A stretch of DNA of 64,000 nucleotides from Gordionus sp. m RMFG-2023 (GCF_954871325.1 NC_088776.1:20832052-20896051); one strand, 5' to 3'; counted from the first letter of the stretch, positions 12,443-26,100 are shown. Notes: generated from the sequence alone by a model not told the origin. Numbers and translations are program-made.

Positions 12443-13353
12443 AGTATAATATTAACTGTCTTCCTATAATAACTTTCAAACGTATTTGAATATTATATAA
12501 TATTTATATTAATGGCGGATATTTGAAATATAAATACTTGCTTTATGATTTATTCTAATTTTATTTAAAAATATAATTTTTTGATTTGTAGTGTAATAAC
12601 TTATGTATATATTCTAAATTTCCTTGGGCTAATTTATTTAAATAATACTTTCCAATGAAGTGAGAAATTTTTCCTTACAATGGATATTAATTTAAATGTT
12701 CCTTAACAAGTACAGTGGCATATTTAGAATGTGGCTAAATGGATACACCCCCCCCCCTCCGGTATTTTTTTAACCTTATTAATAAAATATTAAAAATATA
12801 TTTGCACTAGAGACCTGCAAATGAGAAATTTTATCGACCAAAAATGACCTTACCCATGTGAGAAAAACTTTTTAGACCTCATCTAAAAATAATAAAATAT
12901 TTACCCAAAACTCTTTTTTTAGTATATGTTATAAGAAATAATCTAAATGGAAAAAATTATAAAATAATATACAATCAAACCTTTGATATCCCAGATTAAA
13001 TTTAAAATAGTAGCAAATATATTCAAACCCGATATTTTCCTTTTATTTTATCGGGTATGGAAAAGAAATGTTGTCTTATATTTTAATAAGAGGGGATTCA
13101 GAAAATTTCTATTATTTTGATAAAATTCGTCTGTAGTATAAATTTAGCACTTTTAAATGTGCAGAATATATTTTGAATATATTTGTAAATCATTTCGTAT
13201 AATTTTAATCAAGAGATTCATATACATTTATGATTGCTTTATAAAAAAAATCAACCATAAAAATTATAAAATATGATTATCGTTTCTTTTTTTATTTTAA
13301 TTAATTTAATTATGCCTACCGATTTATTGATATTCAAAAGTTCCTATTGAAAG
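12443..13353. other. AT-rich stretch, possible MITE end at 12713
   Basis: CAGTGGCATATTTAG at 12713 followed by a C-tract at 12749 resembles the CAGTGGCGT...G/C-tract termini of MITEs D and E, but the partner end was not found. Nothing else in this stretch could be assigned. Confidence 0.35.
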
Positions 13354-14116
13354 CAGTGGTGTCACTAGGGGAGCGCAGGGACGTGAGCCCCCTGAAAAAT
13401 TTGGATAGCCCCCTGAAGCAAATTTTTTTTTTAATGGCTCCTTAAAATCCCCTTGAACTAAATATAATTTTTTTTTAATTGCCCCCTGAACGATTTCTTT
13501 TATAATTTTATTGGTAATATATAGATTTCATTTTATTATTTAAAAATTAATAAAACTAACATTTTTATACTATTTTAATTATTAGATTAGAATAATACAT
13601 ATAAATTATATTTTCACTATGAAAGCTTGCAATCAAATTCTGTGATAAAAATATATCAATATCACACACTAAATATTAATTTAGCATTAACATTTGAAGT
13701 TTAATGGACTATTATTATTTAAATTATTATATAACCCTAATTAAATAAATATAATCATTTATTAAGAAAATTAACAAATTTAAAATTGTAATTAGCCGAG
13801 TTGAAAATACTACAACAATATTATTGATTTTTAAATTTAATTATCATGCCTCTTCCTAAAACAATTTACAATGTCCATATCAAAATAATATAAAAAGTAA
13901 GTAGACATAAAGTTTATAATCATCTATTATATATAATTATTTATAAAATATTAGGTAAAATGCCACTTTTACAGATGTATTTGATAGTTGCATAATATAT
14001 TACAGTTAATATTTTTAAAATTTTACTAGTAAATGCTTTTGATAATAAACATAGGTAATAATTTACATTCAACTATTTAACGCCATCTATTTTTTCAAAA
14101 TATTATTAAAATTAAA

Positions 14117-14505
14117 GGTTAATGATGCTTACTACCAAGTGAATGTATGGAAATATTTTAAATACCAATCTAATTTGCTAAATACCGACCAAAATTTAAG
14201 ACCCTTATTATTTAATATATTAATACGGAATCACGTGGTCGAGTCCGGCCTTCTATATATCATCCCCCCAAGGATGGAACCACCAAGTTAGAATAAGAAA
14301 AAAAACATGATCATTCCTGGGATTTGAACCCGGGAGCATAGGATAAGTAAGCCAAGCTCTTGCCTACTAGGCCATAGAGGCTTTCCAAAAATCACGATTT
14401 TTCAAATATATATCATAAATATATTTGGTTGTGCCTATCCAAATGAAAAATGAACAAAATTCAAATTTGATAGATAGTACCTTAAGGTACCAAGCATCAT
14501 TAACC
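14117..14505. mobile_element. MITE H with 9-bp target duplication
   Basis: Ends are inverted: GGTTAATGATGCTT on the left and AAGCATCATTAACC on the right. They are flanked by a perfect 9-bp direct repeat, aaaattaaa (14108-14116 and 14506-14514). The second D copy lacks this insert at the same place, which confirms it as an insertion. A 9-bp duplication suits Mutator-like elements better than hAT (8 bp). The interior carries a tRNA-like segment. Confidence 0.8.
14312..14392 (-). repeat. tRNA-derived segment (Pol III A and B boxes)
   Basis: On the minus strand TGGCCTAGTAGG fits the Pol III A box (TRGCNNAGTNGG). About 40 bases later GGTTCAAATCC fits the B box exactly, followed by a T-run terminator (TTTTTTTT). 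The T-arm pairs with one mismatch, but the would-be acceptor strands (GCCTCTA and GAATGAT) do not pair, so it is not a functional tRNA gene. Best read as a tRNA-derived SINE or SINE head inside MITE H. Confidence 0.6.
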
Positions 14506-15304
14506 AAAATTAAACGCCTTATTATTTATCTTACAATGGATGTAATAAATTAGATATCTTTTCCTATCTTTATTTTATGAGTTTTTAGGAAAGCTATTTT
14601 TTCTTCTGTGAAAAACAGTTTTGAGTAAAATTTTTAATACGAATATATTTTTTATATTATTACAAACTACTATTTTTAGATATAATATACCAACTAGAGG
14701 TGGTGGGTCAATTATAAAATTTTATGCTTTCATGATATCACTCTGGTTCTTATTTTATAGTTACAAGATGTTTCATTTCCAATATGGCATCCTTGCCATG
14801 TAAATAACTAAGGCTTCAATATATTTCCATAATTCATCTAAAGATTTTTATTGTTTTTGTTTTATCAATTTATCTAACACAATAAATTCTGATATGAGCT
14901 AAAATCGTGAGTGTCATTGCTATGACTGCAAATTAACCAGCATCTATTATTTGTGTAGCTATGTAAATTAAGATTATTACTACAGCTGCTGAGAGCATAT
15001 GATTGCATATTTTAGATAAGCAATAATGGTCAACTGTGTAATCGTAAAATGGAAGATAATCTTATAGAAATTTAATATCTCAAATAATTTATTTCGATTA
15101 CTTTCTAGATTCAATCATGTCATCTAAAATGAAGCTCTAACCACCATATAGTTTTATGATTTAGATTGGTCATTTATATTCTCTTCTTCAAAAATTGTTG
15201 ATTTGGTAAGTCAATTCTATAAAACATTGTTTAAAATATTAGTTTCATGAGCTTTTGTCAATATAAGTTGGTATGAATTACATTATATTATGTGGTTTCT
15301 AAAA

Positions 15305-15707
15305 ACTATTATCAATTGAGGCATATGTATAAATTAATTAACCTTTCTTATCACTTGTAATTCTTTAGAGGCAAAATTTTTTTATATCAGCAATCGAAAA
15401 TATTTTTTAATGTAATAAATAGATTTTGTATTAAAAAATATTATTTTTAGAAATATCTTGTATTGTTTAAATTATTTATATGCTAGTATTATTTTGTATA
15501 CATAATATAAAGAATGGCAAAATATGAAATTTAGAATAATTGTTCAGAGTTAACAAATCTTAAAAAAGTCTAATATATTAATATAAAACCCAGAAGGCCG
15601 GGCAAAAGTGGGCCGAAGGCCCACAAATTGGGGAGTATGGAGGGCTACGACCCACATAAAATTTTTTTAGTTGAGCCTCCTGAGATTGTAAAGGCTAGCG
15701 ACCCCTG
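15305..15707 (-). repeat. MITE E, copy 1 (inverted)
   Basis: Read on the minus strand it starts CAGGGGTCGCTAGCC and follows copy E2 (31912-32258) closely, for example through CCTCAATTGATAAT at the far end. It has an extra GC-rich insert at about 15590-15650 containing CCCAGAAGGCCGGGC, GGGCCGAAGGCCC and similar hairpins. The end at about 15305 lacks the C-tract and terminal repeat of E2, so it is truncated there. Confidence 0.7.
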
Positions 15708-16919
15708 TTTGAAAGATGATTCCATTCCATCAATATTTATTTTCTAAGCCACTTTATGATGTATGATTAAAAAAAATAAACTTTTGAGTCAAATCTTATT
15801 TTAGTATATCAAAATAAATAATTATCTGAAATCCTAGTAACTTCATTATAATTAATATAACCATAGTTGTCATATTTTGTTTTCAAGATATATATTTTGG
15901 AGAATGTTTTGAGCCAAATTTTTATAATCAGATTATTATTTTTCAAATATTTAGAAAATAACAAATTTTTATTCAAATATAATAAAATCATTATTAAAGA
16001 GTGATATATTATATCCTCAATTATTCAATTAATCCTCTCCCAATGCAAAAATAATCATAGAACAAATGGAGAATAATCTTTATGATCATATAAAATGGGA
16101 TTGGATACAACCATTTTCAAATTATTTTTAAACCGAAATATTCCATCAAATAATGTCCACTGTGCCAAAGAAACTTACCACCCAGATTCCTTTGACTCAA
16201 TCAGATAATAATGATGAAAATATTTATCTCAATCATATATAGTTTTAAGTTAATTTATCTACTTGATTATTATATATATTTATTTTTAAACATTCCACAA
16301 CTATCTAACCCCCACTTTTAATGCACATTTTTCAATCATATAGATTTTAAGTTAAAAAGATAAATTTTTATTTAAACATTACTTAATTTTTTAAATCCTA
16401 ATATTCATGAATCTTGATACAACAAAATCAAATTTTTAATTTAATTTTATAATTTTTTTAAAATTTTTTTAAATTACATTTTGGAAATTTAGAAATAAGT
16501 CATTTATTTATATATCCCCTCCCCCCTCCCTTCCCTTTTGTTAAAAATTTTTTTTTTTCTAAAATGGGTATGTCAAGCAGTTTTAATGCCTGCCATAGAA
16601 ATATAACCTTGACCCAAGCTATTTGTTTTTATAAACATGGGCCCAGGTTAAAACCATGTATAAACTCTGGTAAACCCCCTTCAAATGAAATTTTGTACAA
16701 TTATTGAAATAACCCCCATTGTAACTCAAAATTTTTATCCTGATTTTTATGATAATTTTTTAAAGTGGGAAAGCCCACCAACCTTAATCCACCTACTCTT
16801 TATATCAAGGTCTTTAATTTCTAATTTTTTAACAACATTTATTATGGAAGTTAATTTAAATTTAAATTCCTTAAAAGCATGGGAAATCTTTTAACCTTTT
16901 TTTTAAATTCTTAATTAAA
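15708..16919. other. AT-rich stretch, no gene seen
   Basis: No supported coding block. A C-rich tract at 16517-16535 has no recognisable terminal repeat around it. The upstream limit of the following RT element could not be fixed and may lie in this stretch. Confidence 0.4.
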
Positions 16920-19900
16920 CCCATAGATAAAAATAAAAAAACTGCTTTACATGATTTTATTAAAAATAGAATAGACCATTTTTATGACTTAGAAATGAAA
17001 AATTATGTTCCTGATGTAAGGGCTACTTCTGATTTTGCCTATAAATGCAAAATTATCTTTTAAAAAAATAGACCAAGGACGTATGTGGAGCTCTCAAATT
17101 AGCTTCATCTAATGAAAAAATGGCTCCATTTGATGAACATACTTTTTCAAGATTTATTTGTAAATTCATTGGTAATACTTAGTGAAAATATATTGAACAA
17201 TGATATACCTAGTTTAGCAGCGATAGATTATATAGAGAAGAATTCTCTAATGAGCCTTACTCTAAATAAAGCTAAATCTGAAATATGCCTTTTAAATTCA
17301 AATACTCTCGAAGGCCAGGGGTTTAAAATCATTAAAAAAAGTGAAATTAAACTTCTTGGTTCACCATTAAGCAGTTTTTCCAACTGTGAGGTATTCGTGG
17401 AAAAATATTTTGAAGGCTTATTAGGACTTGAAATTATTTTAAAAGAAATACCTTCACACTAAAGCTTTTTTCTTTTAAAAAAAATTTATTTTTACCAAAG
17501 ATTTTACATATTTTTTGATCTTCTTCCTTCTTTTTAAATAATGAAATTATTAATCGTGTTCATGAATTTTTTAGATGCATATTAGTAAATATTTTAAATA
17601 TTAAATTGGAAGAATTTAATTGGGGTTTCACAGAAATACCCTCGAAAATGGATGGTTTATATTTATATCCATTAAATCTTATAATTGCGTTTGATGAATA
17701 ACGCCATGGTAACTTCTTTTATCCCTCCTAAAGATAGCCTTTTAAATTCGACCTTGACAGCTTGGGTATCTTTAGCTCCACCTGAAGCTGTTTTACCCAC
17801 AATTTTAACACATCAGTCAATTTTCGAACATTTAATAAAAAAATTCTTTTAAATAATCTCATCAAACCCCCTTTGGAGTATATTCAACTATTACAAAATG
17901 CTGACTATACTAGTGGTTATGAATGGTTAGAAGCATTACCAAGTCGTAACCTATGTAAGCTCTTATCAGATGAACAATTAAGAGTTGCCATAGGTCGAAT
18001 TGGATGTAACATAGTTCAACCACATACATGCACAAGGTTGCCATGTCTCCCCCCATCAGCGGGAGACTCCCGCAATTTTTTAGTTTACACGCAGACACCT
18101 CTCTCCCGCAAAACTACCGCATTTAGAAATCTCCATCAAAAATCTACCGCTATTTTTTAATTTCTCCCGCAATTTTTTTTAAAAGTATTTTAACGTTTTT
18201 AATTTATAAATAATAATTTTGAGAGACATTAATTGATTATTTTTATATTTTTAAAATAAATTTTAAATATTTATTCGAAAAACATGTCTAGTTTGTAAAT
18301 TTTTTTCTATCCTGTTTTATTTTTATCCAATAATAAATCTTTCATTCATATAAGTCAGTACAGGGGAGTATATCTACATCGATTGCATTCTCAAAAATAA
18401 TAAATAATACAGATGCAACTACTTTTGCGGAAATCGTATACATCTATCATGTAATTCAACATTCACAAAGTTATATCATCACAATGTGGGTCGAATCTTT
18501 TTCTCATGACATTTAACGACTCCAATATAAGTGCAAATCTTACTTGTGACAGAACAAAAATGAGCAAGGCTATCACAAGTGTTTTAATACCTGAATCCTA
18601 GAGGTCAATTCTAGACGATAAAGATGGGCATCCATATGCAATTCTAACAGATGCATATAATTAGGGAAATATTAAAACATTTCCTCCTTCGCTATTTCAA
18701 CAAGAATAAGAACAATTTCAATAAAACTGTTAAAATTTTTTCCTCGGATAGTGAAAAATCCAACAATGTTGCTAGCCACATTATGTTAAATATAGCTGAT
18801 TCAGGGTTATCAATGATTTACATGTCAGCTCTCTGCGCTGATAATGCCTCTGTAAATAAACAGTTACCGAATTAAGGCAGCATAATAATGAATTAATACC
18901 AATTGGCTGTATATACTACATAATTCTCCCAAGAAGGTAATGAATGTACTATCTGTGGATGTCGAAATAATTGTGATGAAATGTTTTAACGAATTTAGTT
19001 CATCAACTTAAAGATTAATGAATTAAAAAAGTTGATGAAGTGGTCTGACCTGGAATGGTCTGAGTTGTTGGATATGTACCTATCAGATGGTTGTCATTAA
19101 TACCTGCCATCGATAGAATTTTAAAATTTTACAAACTTAAAAAAACTTCTTAAATAGAGATTTTAAAAGCTGTCCTAAAATTTTGAAAAATTTTTTCGAG
19201 TATGAAATGGCAGCATATTTGGGATTCGTTTCACATGTAGGAAATCTACTTCATGCAGTTAATATTCAGTTGCAATCAGAATATTCTTTATTAAAAAGGA
19301 TTTACAAAATCATGCTACAGCTCTGTTCATCTCTACAGTTAAAAATTGATAATAAATTTTATGGCGCTATTGCTAAAATATTATATTAAAATGTTCAAAT
19401 AACACTATAATTAATACATTTTTAAATGAAGCAGATATTTTTATTAAGACAATTTTAGAATATTTACAATCAAAATTTGATTTTAATAACTCTATTTACA
19501 TAAATATTATGACCTTGGAACAGAAACCATCAATTGATGGTTTTTATAATTTAATAAATATATTAAAATACCGAAAGACATTGATGTCTTGTTCGAGAAG
19601 ATTGTAATTCTCTCTATTTTTTATGATTCGCCAAAATACTTAAAGTTAGATGGTCTAAAAGCAGAGGAGAAATGTGTAGAATTTTTTGGTAATAACGATA
19701 AATCCCCATACTTGGGAAAAATATGCGAGTATGTTTTCTCCCTCATTCTAATGCCTCATCCGAGCGCATTTTTAGCCTGATGAGGACTGCCTGGATAAAG
19801 GAGAGAAATAGGATTACTTTAACAACATTAGAGGCCGAGCTAATGGTTAAACAAATATATAATATATCATGCCAGGAATTTATAAATATCTCAATAACGA

Positions 19901-21480
19901 CGGTAAACATTTAGTTCTATTATTTAAATCTCAAATAAAATATAATTAAGTTTTAGCAATGGCGCTATAAAATTTATTTTCAATTATTAACTGTAAAGAT
20001 GAACACATCTTCAGCATAATTTTGTGTATCTTTATTAAAATTCTTCTGATTGCAACTACACAATAACAGCATGTAGTAGATTTTCTACATGTGAAATCAT
20101 TCCTAAATATACCTCTGCCATTCATTATTGGAAAAAATTTTCAAAATGTTAGGACAGCTTTTATAATTTTTACTTAAGAAATATTTTTTTAAAGTTTATA
20201 AAATTTTTAAATTCTATCGATGGCAGGTATTAGGAACATATCGCAACCAATATTGTGCTGACTCAATTCTCTAAATACACTCTGTTTTTACCAAATTCAC
20301 TGAGGCATTATCAGATCAGTAAGCTGACATGCAATTTATTGATAATCTCGAATCTGCTATATTTACCATTATATGGTTAGCTATGTCTTTAGATTTTTTA
20401 CTATTTGAGGGGAAAAAATTTAATAGTTTTATTAAAACGACCTTGATTTTGTTGAAATAACGGAGGATCAAGGGAGATATTTTAATATTTCCCTTATTTA
20501 TCTGTTAGAATTGCATATGTAGGCCCATCTTTTAAATCGTCAAGAATTGACCTCCTGGATTTAGGTCCTAAAATATTGATGATAGCCTTGCTCATTTTTG
20601 TTCTACAAGTATAGCTTTCATTTATATTAGAGTCGTTAAATATTATGGGGAAAAGATTCTACCAACATTATGATGATAAGTATCTCTGTGAATGTTATAC
20701 TACAAGATAAGTGATTACAATTGCCGCAACTGTAGTTGCATCTGTATTATTTCTTACTTTTGGAGTACCTTATTATGTATTTAAACGTGATACGTTATAA
20801 TTAAGCGCCTCTCCCTATAATGTTATACACACACACGGTAGATTTCCAATTGCGGTCGTTTTGTGGGACATTCGCATAAAATATATTTTTAATTGTAAAA
20901 TTAAAATCGTTTTTTTTAAATAAAATTTTATCTTGTTTACATTCTTTTATATTTAAAAAAGATCGTTGGTTTTTTTTAAAATTAATATATTTTAATTAAT
21001 CAAGATGTTATTTATTTTGAAAAATAGTTATCGATTTTGTATTTATAGAAACTAATTGTTAAATAATAGGCGGATAATTAAGTCAATTCAAAATCCCAGC
21101 CGAAGGCTAGCAAAAAATATTTTTTAGCAATTTTTATATTTCTATCGCAATTTTCATATTTCTCCCACATAATACCAATTATCTCCCGCAATTTGAAGAT
21201 TTTGACCTGGCTACCCTGTACATGCATCAAATGTAAAATATTAATTCCAAAGGGAGACATGGTCTAAATTGTATATATGGTCAAGGCAGAAATGCAAGGC
21301 ATGCAGCAATTAATTTAGCTATTAGCCGTTCTTTTACCAGAGCCCGAATACCAAACATCCTGGAACCTGTTAATTTATCACTAGATGATGGCCTAAGACC
21401 AGATGACTTAACTTCTGTACCATGGTCTTTAGGGAAATCCTTAATTTGGGACTTCACATGCATATCTTCTTTTCCAAAAA
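16920..21480 (+). mobile_element. Reverse-transcriptase element fossil, split by a hAT insertion
   Basis: Two blocks of one old RT-element ORF lie at about 16920-18032 and 21219-21480, separated by the hAT element at 18033-21218. The left block carries the RT-downstream region: LLGSPLSS, then LPSRNLCKLLSDEQLRVAIG, as in an invertebrate RT polyprotein family I recognise. The right block carries the HGLNC, ARHAAINLAISRSF and PDDLTSVPWSLGKSLIWD segments that follow it in that family. It is clearly broken by several lesions and is old. It is most likely a non-LTR element, but no endonuclease, LTR or tail was seen and the class is uncertain. Confidence 0.7.
18033..21218 (+). mobile_element. Palindromic hAT transposon (ZMYM-like transposase), exact TSD
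   Basis: Termini are CAAGGTTGCCATGTC on the left and GACCTGGCTACCCTG on the right, flanked by an exact 8-bp duplication tacatgca (18025-18032, 21219-21226). Subterminal CTCCCGCAA motifs repeat at both ends. The left part encodes a decayed hAT transposase on the plus strand: the LCADNASVNKQLPN block at about 18830, ARHVPTRW-like and IPAIDRILKFYK blocks near 19080-19135, and the dimerisation domain at 19740-19900 (SSERIFSLMRTAWIKERNR). The right part (about 19960-20800) is an inverted copy of 18440-19385, leaving the dimerisation domain in the loop. Stops and frame changes abound, so it cannot make transposase. Confidence 0.9.
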
Positions 21481-21902
21481 TTTAAATTATAATCCGGATG
21501 ATATAGCAGGAAAAAAAAACAATTAAATATTCCAAATTAACAAATTATATATTTATACCAATCGTTATCTCTTCCTTTGTACATATGTCAAGTGGAACTT
21601 TAAATTTTTAAGAAATATAGACGGCAAGATATCCCTTACATCAGAACCGCAAGAATATTATTTTTTAAAACAAAATATACAAATTACTATTTAAAATATA
21701 ATTATTCATGTTTTTTGGGAATTCGTAGTCCCACGTCAGTTTTTATAGAATAAGGTTTTATTTTATTTTTTATATTTGATATTTTAATTTTATATTTTTA
21801 TCCTGTATTATGTTTATTCAAATTTTAAGATATCAATTTTTAATAATATCAAAAAAATGTTCATACAAGTATAAAATTTTTTCAACTCAGGAGCCTAAGC
21901 AG
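21481..21902. other. AT-rich stretch, no gene seen
   Basis: Nothing recognisable between the RT-element relic and MITE D copy 2. Confidence 0.4.
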
Positions 21903-23118
21903 CAGTGGCGTCGCTATGAGGAGCAGGGGCTCGAGCCCTCTGGAAAGTTTGAATAGCCCCCTGAAGCAAAAAATTTTTTTTAATGGCTCCTTAATATCCC
22001 CTTGAGCTAAAAATAAATGTTTTTAATTGCCCACTGAATAATTTCTTTTATAATTATATTGAGTAATATATAGATTTAATTTTATTAAAATTAATAAGAC
22101 TATCTTAATTTTTATTAAATGAATACTATTTTAATTATTAGATTAGATTATTACATATAAATTATATTATGTCAGCCTGCAATCAAATTCTATGTTAAAA
22201 ATATAACAATATCACTTACTAAATATTAATTTAGCATTAACAGTTGAAGCTTAATTGACTTTTATTATTTAAATTATATAACCCTTATAAAATAAATATA
22301 TAATCATTTATTAATTGAAAATTAATAATTTAATATTTTAGCCGAGTTCAAAATCATTAATCAACTATATTATTGATTTATGTCTATTCATTATTGTCAA
22401 GGTCCAAATCCAAATAAGTATAAGAGATTTATTTATAAAAAGTAAGTAGACATATAGTTTATAATCCTCTATTATATATAATTTTTTATAAAATATTAGG
22501 TAAAATGCCACTTTTACAGACGTATCTGACAGTTATATAATATATTACAGTTAATAATTTTAAAATCTTACTAATAAATACTTTTGATAATAAATATAAG
22601 CATGCGCGTACGCAGGAATTTGGTGTGGGGGGGGGATTAAAAATTTTTTAAATAAAATCATTGTTATTTAAAAATATAAAGCATAAATTTTTTTAGGACT
22701 AATAACTATTTCTAATACAGAATTTTAAATTAATGTGAATTATAAAAAATAAATATATAAACCGGCATATAGAAAACTATAAAATAAATGTGAATTAAAA
22801 AAAATATTAAACGGATATAACCGGCGGCATATGAAAAACTATAATATAAATGTGAATTATAGAATGTTAAGTAAATATAACCAGCATATAAATCAGAAAT
22901 CACTATAAAATAAATGACCCAAAATAGAAATTTAAATTTGAGCCTTTAAAATTTATATATAAAGTATAAATTTAAATGTTGGAAATATAAATTATTACAC
23001 AAATTTCTTAGGAATAATTGTATTTTAACTTAAAAAGTATTCATGAAAAAATATAATTAAAATATTAATTCGCACATAAAGTAATTAAGAAGCATATTAT
23101 AAATTTATATGTAAAATC

Positions 23119-26100
23119 TAGTGTTGTTAAACGACTCATCCGAGTCGGCTTAACTACGACTCAAGTCAAGTTTTTAGTCAAAAAATCGACTCAAAACTCA
23201 AGTCGAGTTTTTAGTCGATTAGTCGACTCATTTTTACGACTCGAGTTCCGAACTTGAGTCGTGAACTTGAGTTTTTATCTTGGGTCATGTACTTGAGTTT
23301 TAATCTTGAGTCATGAACTTGAGTTTTGATCTTGAGTCATGAACTCGAGTTATGAACTTGAGTCGTGAACTAGTCATAAACTTGAGTCGTAAGATTTTTA
23401 AATTCTTTTTAACGGAAATTTTGATAACACGAATGGAAAAAATCAATTCCTAAAATTAATCCTGTTTGGAAATAAAGAGGTTTCTAATAACATTTCCCAA
23501 AACCGTTTGAAAAAAACGTTATATATGGAAATATCTCATATAATTTTGCCTAAGCTCTTCCTGATTTAAATTTAGGTAATTATGAGACAAATTCTGAGGA
23601 TTAAAATGTTTAATTGATATATTTTTTTTAAAAACCAAGAATTTATGAACCCCAAAATATTTTTCTTCTCAAAAAATTGTGTCCTGACCTTCGGTATATC
23701 GCGTATGCCTTATTCACTAAAATTTATATACATTTATATACATTTTAAGAATTTTAGTAATTTATTAATTTCTTCAAAACAATAACTAGTTCGAACCAGG
23801 GCCTGTCTATTAAAATAATAAATTATAACTAATATTTTTTTATTTATTTAAATCTTTATAAATCATACATATGAGTTAAATTTTATAATTACAATAAAAA
23901 AATCGAATAAATAAAAATATTTAGATATAAAAAAATATTTTAATATAAAAAAATATCGTCAGTTCAATCTTCATTTGCCAAATCTTTTTCTTCAGGAAAG
24001 CTTCAAAATAAATATAAAGATATATTGAAAGAATTAAAAAATCATTAAATTTTACCAATTTTTTAAGAGAGGGCAAGTAAAAGTCTTGTTTAAAATTTAC
24101 AAAAACATTATTCGGACTAATTATATATGTTAATATGGTCTAAACACAATCACAACAAAGTATGTAATAATATTTACATTATTCCAATAGATCTACGTCC
24201 CAACAACTCAGGCACAGGCATTCTTTGAGGGTTTCTGAAGCCATTCTATTCCTTTTTTTAGTCATACAATCAACAGCTTTACTGAAGGTCCTCTCACTTG
24301 CTACACTTGTAGATTGTTGAGCTAAATAGTCCCTAGCCATTAACGCCAAAGTGGGATATATCTTGGCGTTCTTTGCCCACCAATCTAAGATATTTGTCGA
24401 TGCTGGCGCAACAGGTTCCTTAAGATATTCCACGATCTCATCTCTCATGGGGTCTGGATTATCGATAGCATCTCTGAAAATAAATATAAAAATACAAGGT
24501 TAATTAAATTTCTAAGTATATATATTTACTTTCGCAGCTTATTATGCATAATAACTGAGTAGGGTTGTGAATCAATGTGATCTGTAAATTAGAAATTTAA
24601 ATAGAAAAAAGATCGTGATCGCGATCTTTTTTTTAAAAAAAGGTCGATCCTAGATTTCGATCCTCTTTTTTTGAAAAGATCGTGATCGGGATTCGATCGT
24701 TTTAAAAAGATCGGTTAACACAAGCCTGTTCAAATTTATTACAGTTAATTATAAGTTTTATGAAATTGAAAATAGAACCTACATATCATCACCTATTGCT
24801 TATTTTCCTATTATTTTATCAAAAATATATTTTAGAAATATATTATACTTGTAGCCGTATGGAGACTGTAAATTTTATTACAAATATTTGCGCTTAGAAT
24901 TATTAGTGTCTATAAAGTAATCTTTTATAGAGGTAAAAGAATTGTCTTGCTCTTGTTTCATATCTGCCTCGTCCATAAAATTTTTTTACAAAAATAAAAT
25001 AACCAAATATCTGGTTAGTCCTTTTGGGACTTGGGAGGCTCATTTCATTATTCTTTTTTCTTATTTTTTGATGTTATTTTTTTTAATGTTTTATTTTTCG
25101 ATTTGATGAAATAAAACTACTTTTCATCTAAATATTTAGCCCCCCCCCCCTAAATTTAACTTCCATTTCCATCCATCTCCTTTAGAAATTTGTAGGCAAT
25201 ATTATACATTTTTTTATAAAAAATTATTTAATATTTCAAAAAATCTTAAATAAAAAAAAATAAAATAATTTTATAATAAAATAAAAAACCAAATCGCCTA
25301 TCTGGCACCTAATTTAGGAGTGGTTGGGGATTTTTTAAATTTTTTTGCATCTAATTCATTGTTTTATTTATTTTTATTTTTTCAACTCCGCTTTGAAATT
25401 ATTTTTATTATTTAAATCTTTATAAATCATATGAGTTAAATTTTATAATTACAATGATCAAATAAATAATTTTTTTTTATTTAAGATTTTTTGAAATATT
25501 AAATAATTTTTTATAAAAAAATGAATAATATTATTGCCTACAAATTTTTAAAGGAGATGGATGGAAATGGAAGTTAAATTTAGGGGGGGGGAGGGCTAAA
25601 TATTTAGATGAAAAGTAGTTTTATTTCATCAAATCGAAAAATAAATAACATTAAAAAAATAACATAAGAAAAAAGAATAATGAAATGAGCCTACCAAAAG
25701 GACTAACCAGATATTTAGTATAAAATTATTTTATTTTTATAAAAAAATTTTTTATGGACGAGGTAGATATGGAACAAGAGCAAGACAATTCTTTTACCTC
25801 TATTAAAGATTACTTTAACTTTATAAACACTAATAATTCTAAGCACAAATGTTTGTATTGTGATAAAATTTATTAAAATTTCCGTTTGCGTAGAAATAGC
25901 TTCACTCAAAAAGTGGCGCTTGAATTGTTGCATATTAAATAGGTCTTTTAATTATCTATCGATTTATCTGTAATAAATAACCATATATTTAACTAATGAG
26001 TTCAATAAGAAATAACTTAAGATACATGGGCCTCGTGCTCATAGCAGATTTAGTCTAATTTTAGAGCCAAGCGCCAGGTCTGGGTATTACACAACCAACC

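Larger units (their letters stand above)
13354..14600 (+). repeat. MITE D, copy 1
   Basis: Begins CAGTGGTGTCACTAGGGG, a hAT-like terminus, then a characteristic block with AGCCCCCTGAAGCAAA at about 13406. It is collinear with copy D2 (21903 onward), including TTAGCATTAACA and GGTAAAATGCCACTTTTACAG, and with an inverted fragment at 31474-31889. No coding capacity. The right terminus is uncertain: similarity to D2 fades near 14600 without a matching inverted end. It is interrupted by MITE H (14117-14505). Confidence 0.65.

Noticed and set aside
14312-14392. Functional tRNA gene on the minus strand
   Set aside because: A and B boxes are good, but the acceptor strands do not pair, and it sits inside a MITE; a tRNA-derived repeat fits better.
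23119-23395. CRISPR-like or satellite array of repeated GACTCAAGTT units
   Set aside because: Repeats are contiguous, without spacers, and form the ends of a transposon with an exact 8-bp duplication.
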